From the NCBI GenBank assembly GCA_016295615.1, contig JAEDKW010000066.1, forward strand, positions 1 to 5,824: DNA of 5,824 nucleotides, given 5' to 3'. Both the position numbers and the translations under genes were made by a program. The notes under the pieces were generated by a model. The model worked only from the letters and a program-made list of their open reading frames with translations. It made no database searches and was not told the origin of the DNA. Shown here in pieces: positions 4,951 to 5,824 of the stretch (its first letter is position 1; each line of letters starts with the position of its first letter). The DNA is from Oscillospiraceae bacterium. Its GTDB lineage: Bacteria > Bacillota > Clostridia > Oscillospirales > Oscillospiraceae.

Positions 4951-5824
4951 ATGTGGTTCTGGCTTTCCCTGATCGCGCTGCTCTGCTGGAGCGGCAGCGA
5001 CCTGTTTTCCAAGATCGGCTGTCAGGGCGAGGACGATAAGCTTTCGCACCTCAAGATGGTCATTGCCGTCGGCGTCGTGATGGGTCTGCACGCGGCGTAC
5101 GAGGTCTTTATCGGCGGCGTGGAGATCAATCCCGGCGTATTTGCGACCTATCTGCCTGTGTCGCTCCTCTACATTTCGTCCATGGCGATCGGCTACCTCG
5201 GCTTGCGCTATATCGAGCTTTCCATTTCTTCTCCCATCTGCAATTCCTCCGGCGCGATCGTCGCCGTGCTGTGTCTGATCACCGGCGGCATCGGCGAGAT
5301 CGTTCCCATGCAGCTTCTTGCCACCGCGCTGGTCTGTATCGGCGTGATCGGACTCGGCATCGTGGAAGCCCACGAAGACGAAGGTCTGCGCGCCGCCCGT
5401 CAGGACGCAGCCAACCGGCACTATGCCAAATCCTGGCTTGCGCTCGCGCTGCCCGTCATTTACTGTCTGCTCGACGCGCTCGGCACCTTCGCCGATTCGC
5501 TCGTTCTGGAGACGCTCAACGAGGACAGCGCAAACGTCGCCTATGAGCTGACGTTCCTGCTGGCAGGGCTTGTGTGCTTCGTCTATGTCGTGTTCATCAA
5601 AAAGGACAGGCTCCTGCCCCGCCGCGAAGCGCCGAAGTATGTCGGCGCACTGTTTGAAACCGCCGGTCAGTTCGCTTACATCTATGCCATCGCCGACAGT
5701 GCGCATGTCGCCATGGCTGCGCCGATCATCTCGTCGTACTGCGTCGCCTCCGTTCTCTGGAGCCGCATTTTCCTGAAGGAAAAGCTCTCCAAAAAGCACT
5801 ACGCGATGATCGCGCTGGTCGTTG
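4951..5824 (+). CDS. DMT/EamA-family transporter (partial, 3' end outside window)
   Basis: The frame stays open from 4951 to the right edge, 291 codons, with about ten hydrophobic segments (roughly residues 1-20, 33-52, 64-86, 97-113, 120-139, 161-180, 198-216, 229-247, 252-273 and 284 onward). This is the two-times-five layout of drug/metabolite transporters. Segments such as GLRYIELSISSPICNSSGA (84-102) and APIISSYCVASVLWSRIFLK (257-276) are typical of the two EamA halves. Only a short C-terminus should be missing. It is an integral membrane carrier; the substrate cannot be told. The start is uncertain: ATG 4951 lies 11 bases after AAAGGAG (4933-4939), whereas the in-frame TTG at 4945 lies five bases after it and would add MN. 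There is no terminator after ynbB, so the two are probably co-transcribed; export of an amino acid or sulfur compound handled by YnbB is only a guess. Confidence 0.9.
   Translation, partial: MWFWLSLIALLCWSGSDLFSKIGCQGEDDKLSHLKMVIAVGVVMGLHAAYEVFIGGVEINPGVFATYLPVSLLYISSMAIGYLGLRYIELSISSPICNSSGAIVAVLCLITGGIGEIVPMQLLATALVCIGVIGLGIVEAHEDEGLRAARQDAANRHYAKSWLALALPVIYCLLDALGTFADSLVLETLNEDSANVAYELTFLLAGLVCFVYVVFIKKDRLLPRREAPKYVGALFETAGQFAYIYAIADSAHVAMAAPIISSYCVASVLWSRIFLKEKLSKKHYAMIALVV

Noticed and set aside
4942..5799. Minus-strand open frame of 285 codons
   Set aside because: Antisense to the transporter, whose plus-strand reading gives a clean series of membrane segments; the antisense product is Asp/Gly/His-rich without a domain.
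1..5824. CRISPR arrays, insertion sequences, tRNAs, integration sites
   Set aside because: No regularly spaced repeats, transposase or integrase frames, terminal inverted repeats or tRNA-like cloverleaf sequences were seen on either strand.

Overview
The window looks like chromosomal DNA from a fairly GC-rich member of the Clostridia; Oscillospiraceae or a relative is my inference. The reasons are the clostridial-type 16S 5' end on the minus strand, AAGGAG-type ribosome binding sites before almost every gene, an SLH-domain protein, a YnbB-type PLP enzyme, and strong sigma-A promoters. No mobile element, CRISPR array, tRNA or prophage gene is visible.

The left half is transcribed leftward. 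Reading along the minus strand, there is an M24-family Xaa-Pro peptidase (2401-1328) with its own promoter. It is followed by a small exported or membrane-anchored protein with three degenerate SLH repeats (1266-490), also with its own promoter, and then by a very strong bidirectional terminator (434-476). Next come two tandem rRNA promoters, one of them a perfect TTGACA-17-TATAAT, then a structured leader of about 220 nt and the first 44 or so bases of a 16S rRNA gene that continues outside the window.

Between the divergent halves (2402-2769) there is no intact gene. The plus strand there carries what looks like the end of a decayed TPR protein: one excellent TPR motif, then a one-base frameshift in an A6 run, then a plausible C-terminus. 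After this comes an extended -10 promoter facing right.

The right half is transcribed rightward and looks like one operon. It starts with an unrecognised acidic, helical 252-residue protein (2770-3528) that contains an internal duplication of about 66 residues. Six bases later comes a YnbB / methionine-gamma-lyase-like PLP enzyme (3535-4818). A tiny ORF with an excellent Shine-Dalgarno encodes an Arg-rich peptide containing RRRPPP (4840-4908). A DMT/EamA-type 10-TM transporter follows (from 4951, running off the right edge). No terminator is visible between these genes.

Most of the window is ordinary housekeeping sequence. The parts that deserve a second look are the unknown repeat protein coupled to ynbB, the small RRRPPP ORF with its hairpin ahead of the transporter, and the TPR relic.
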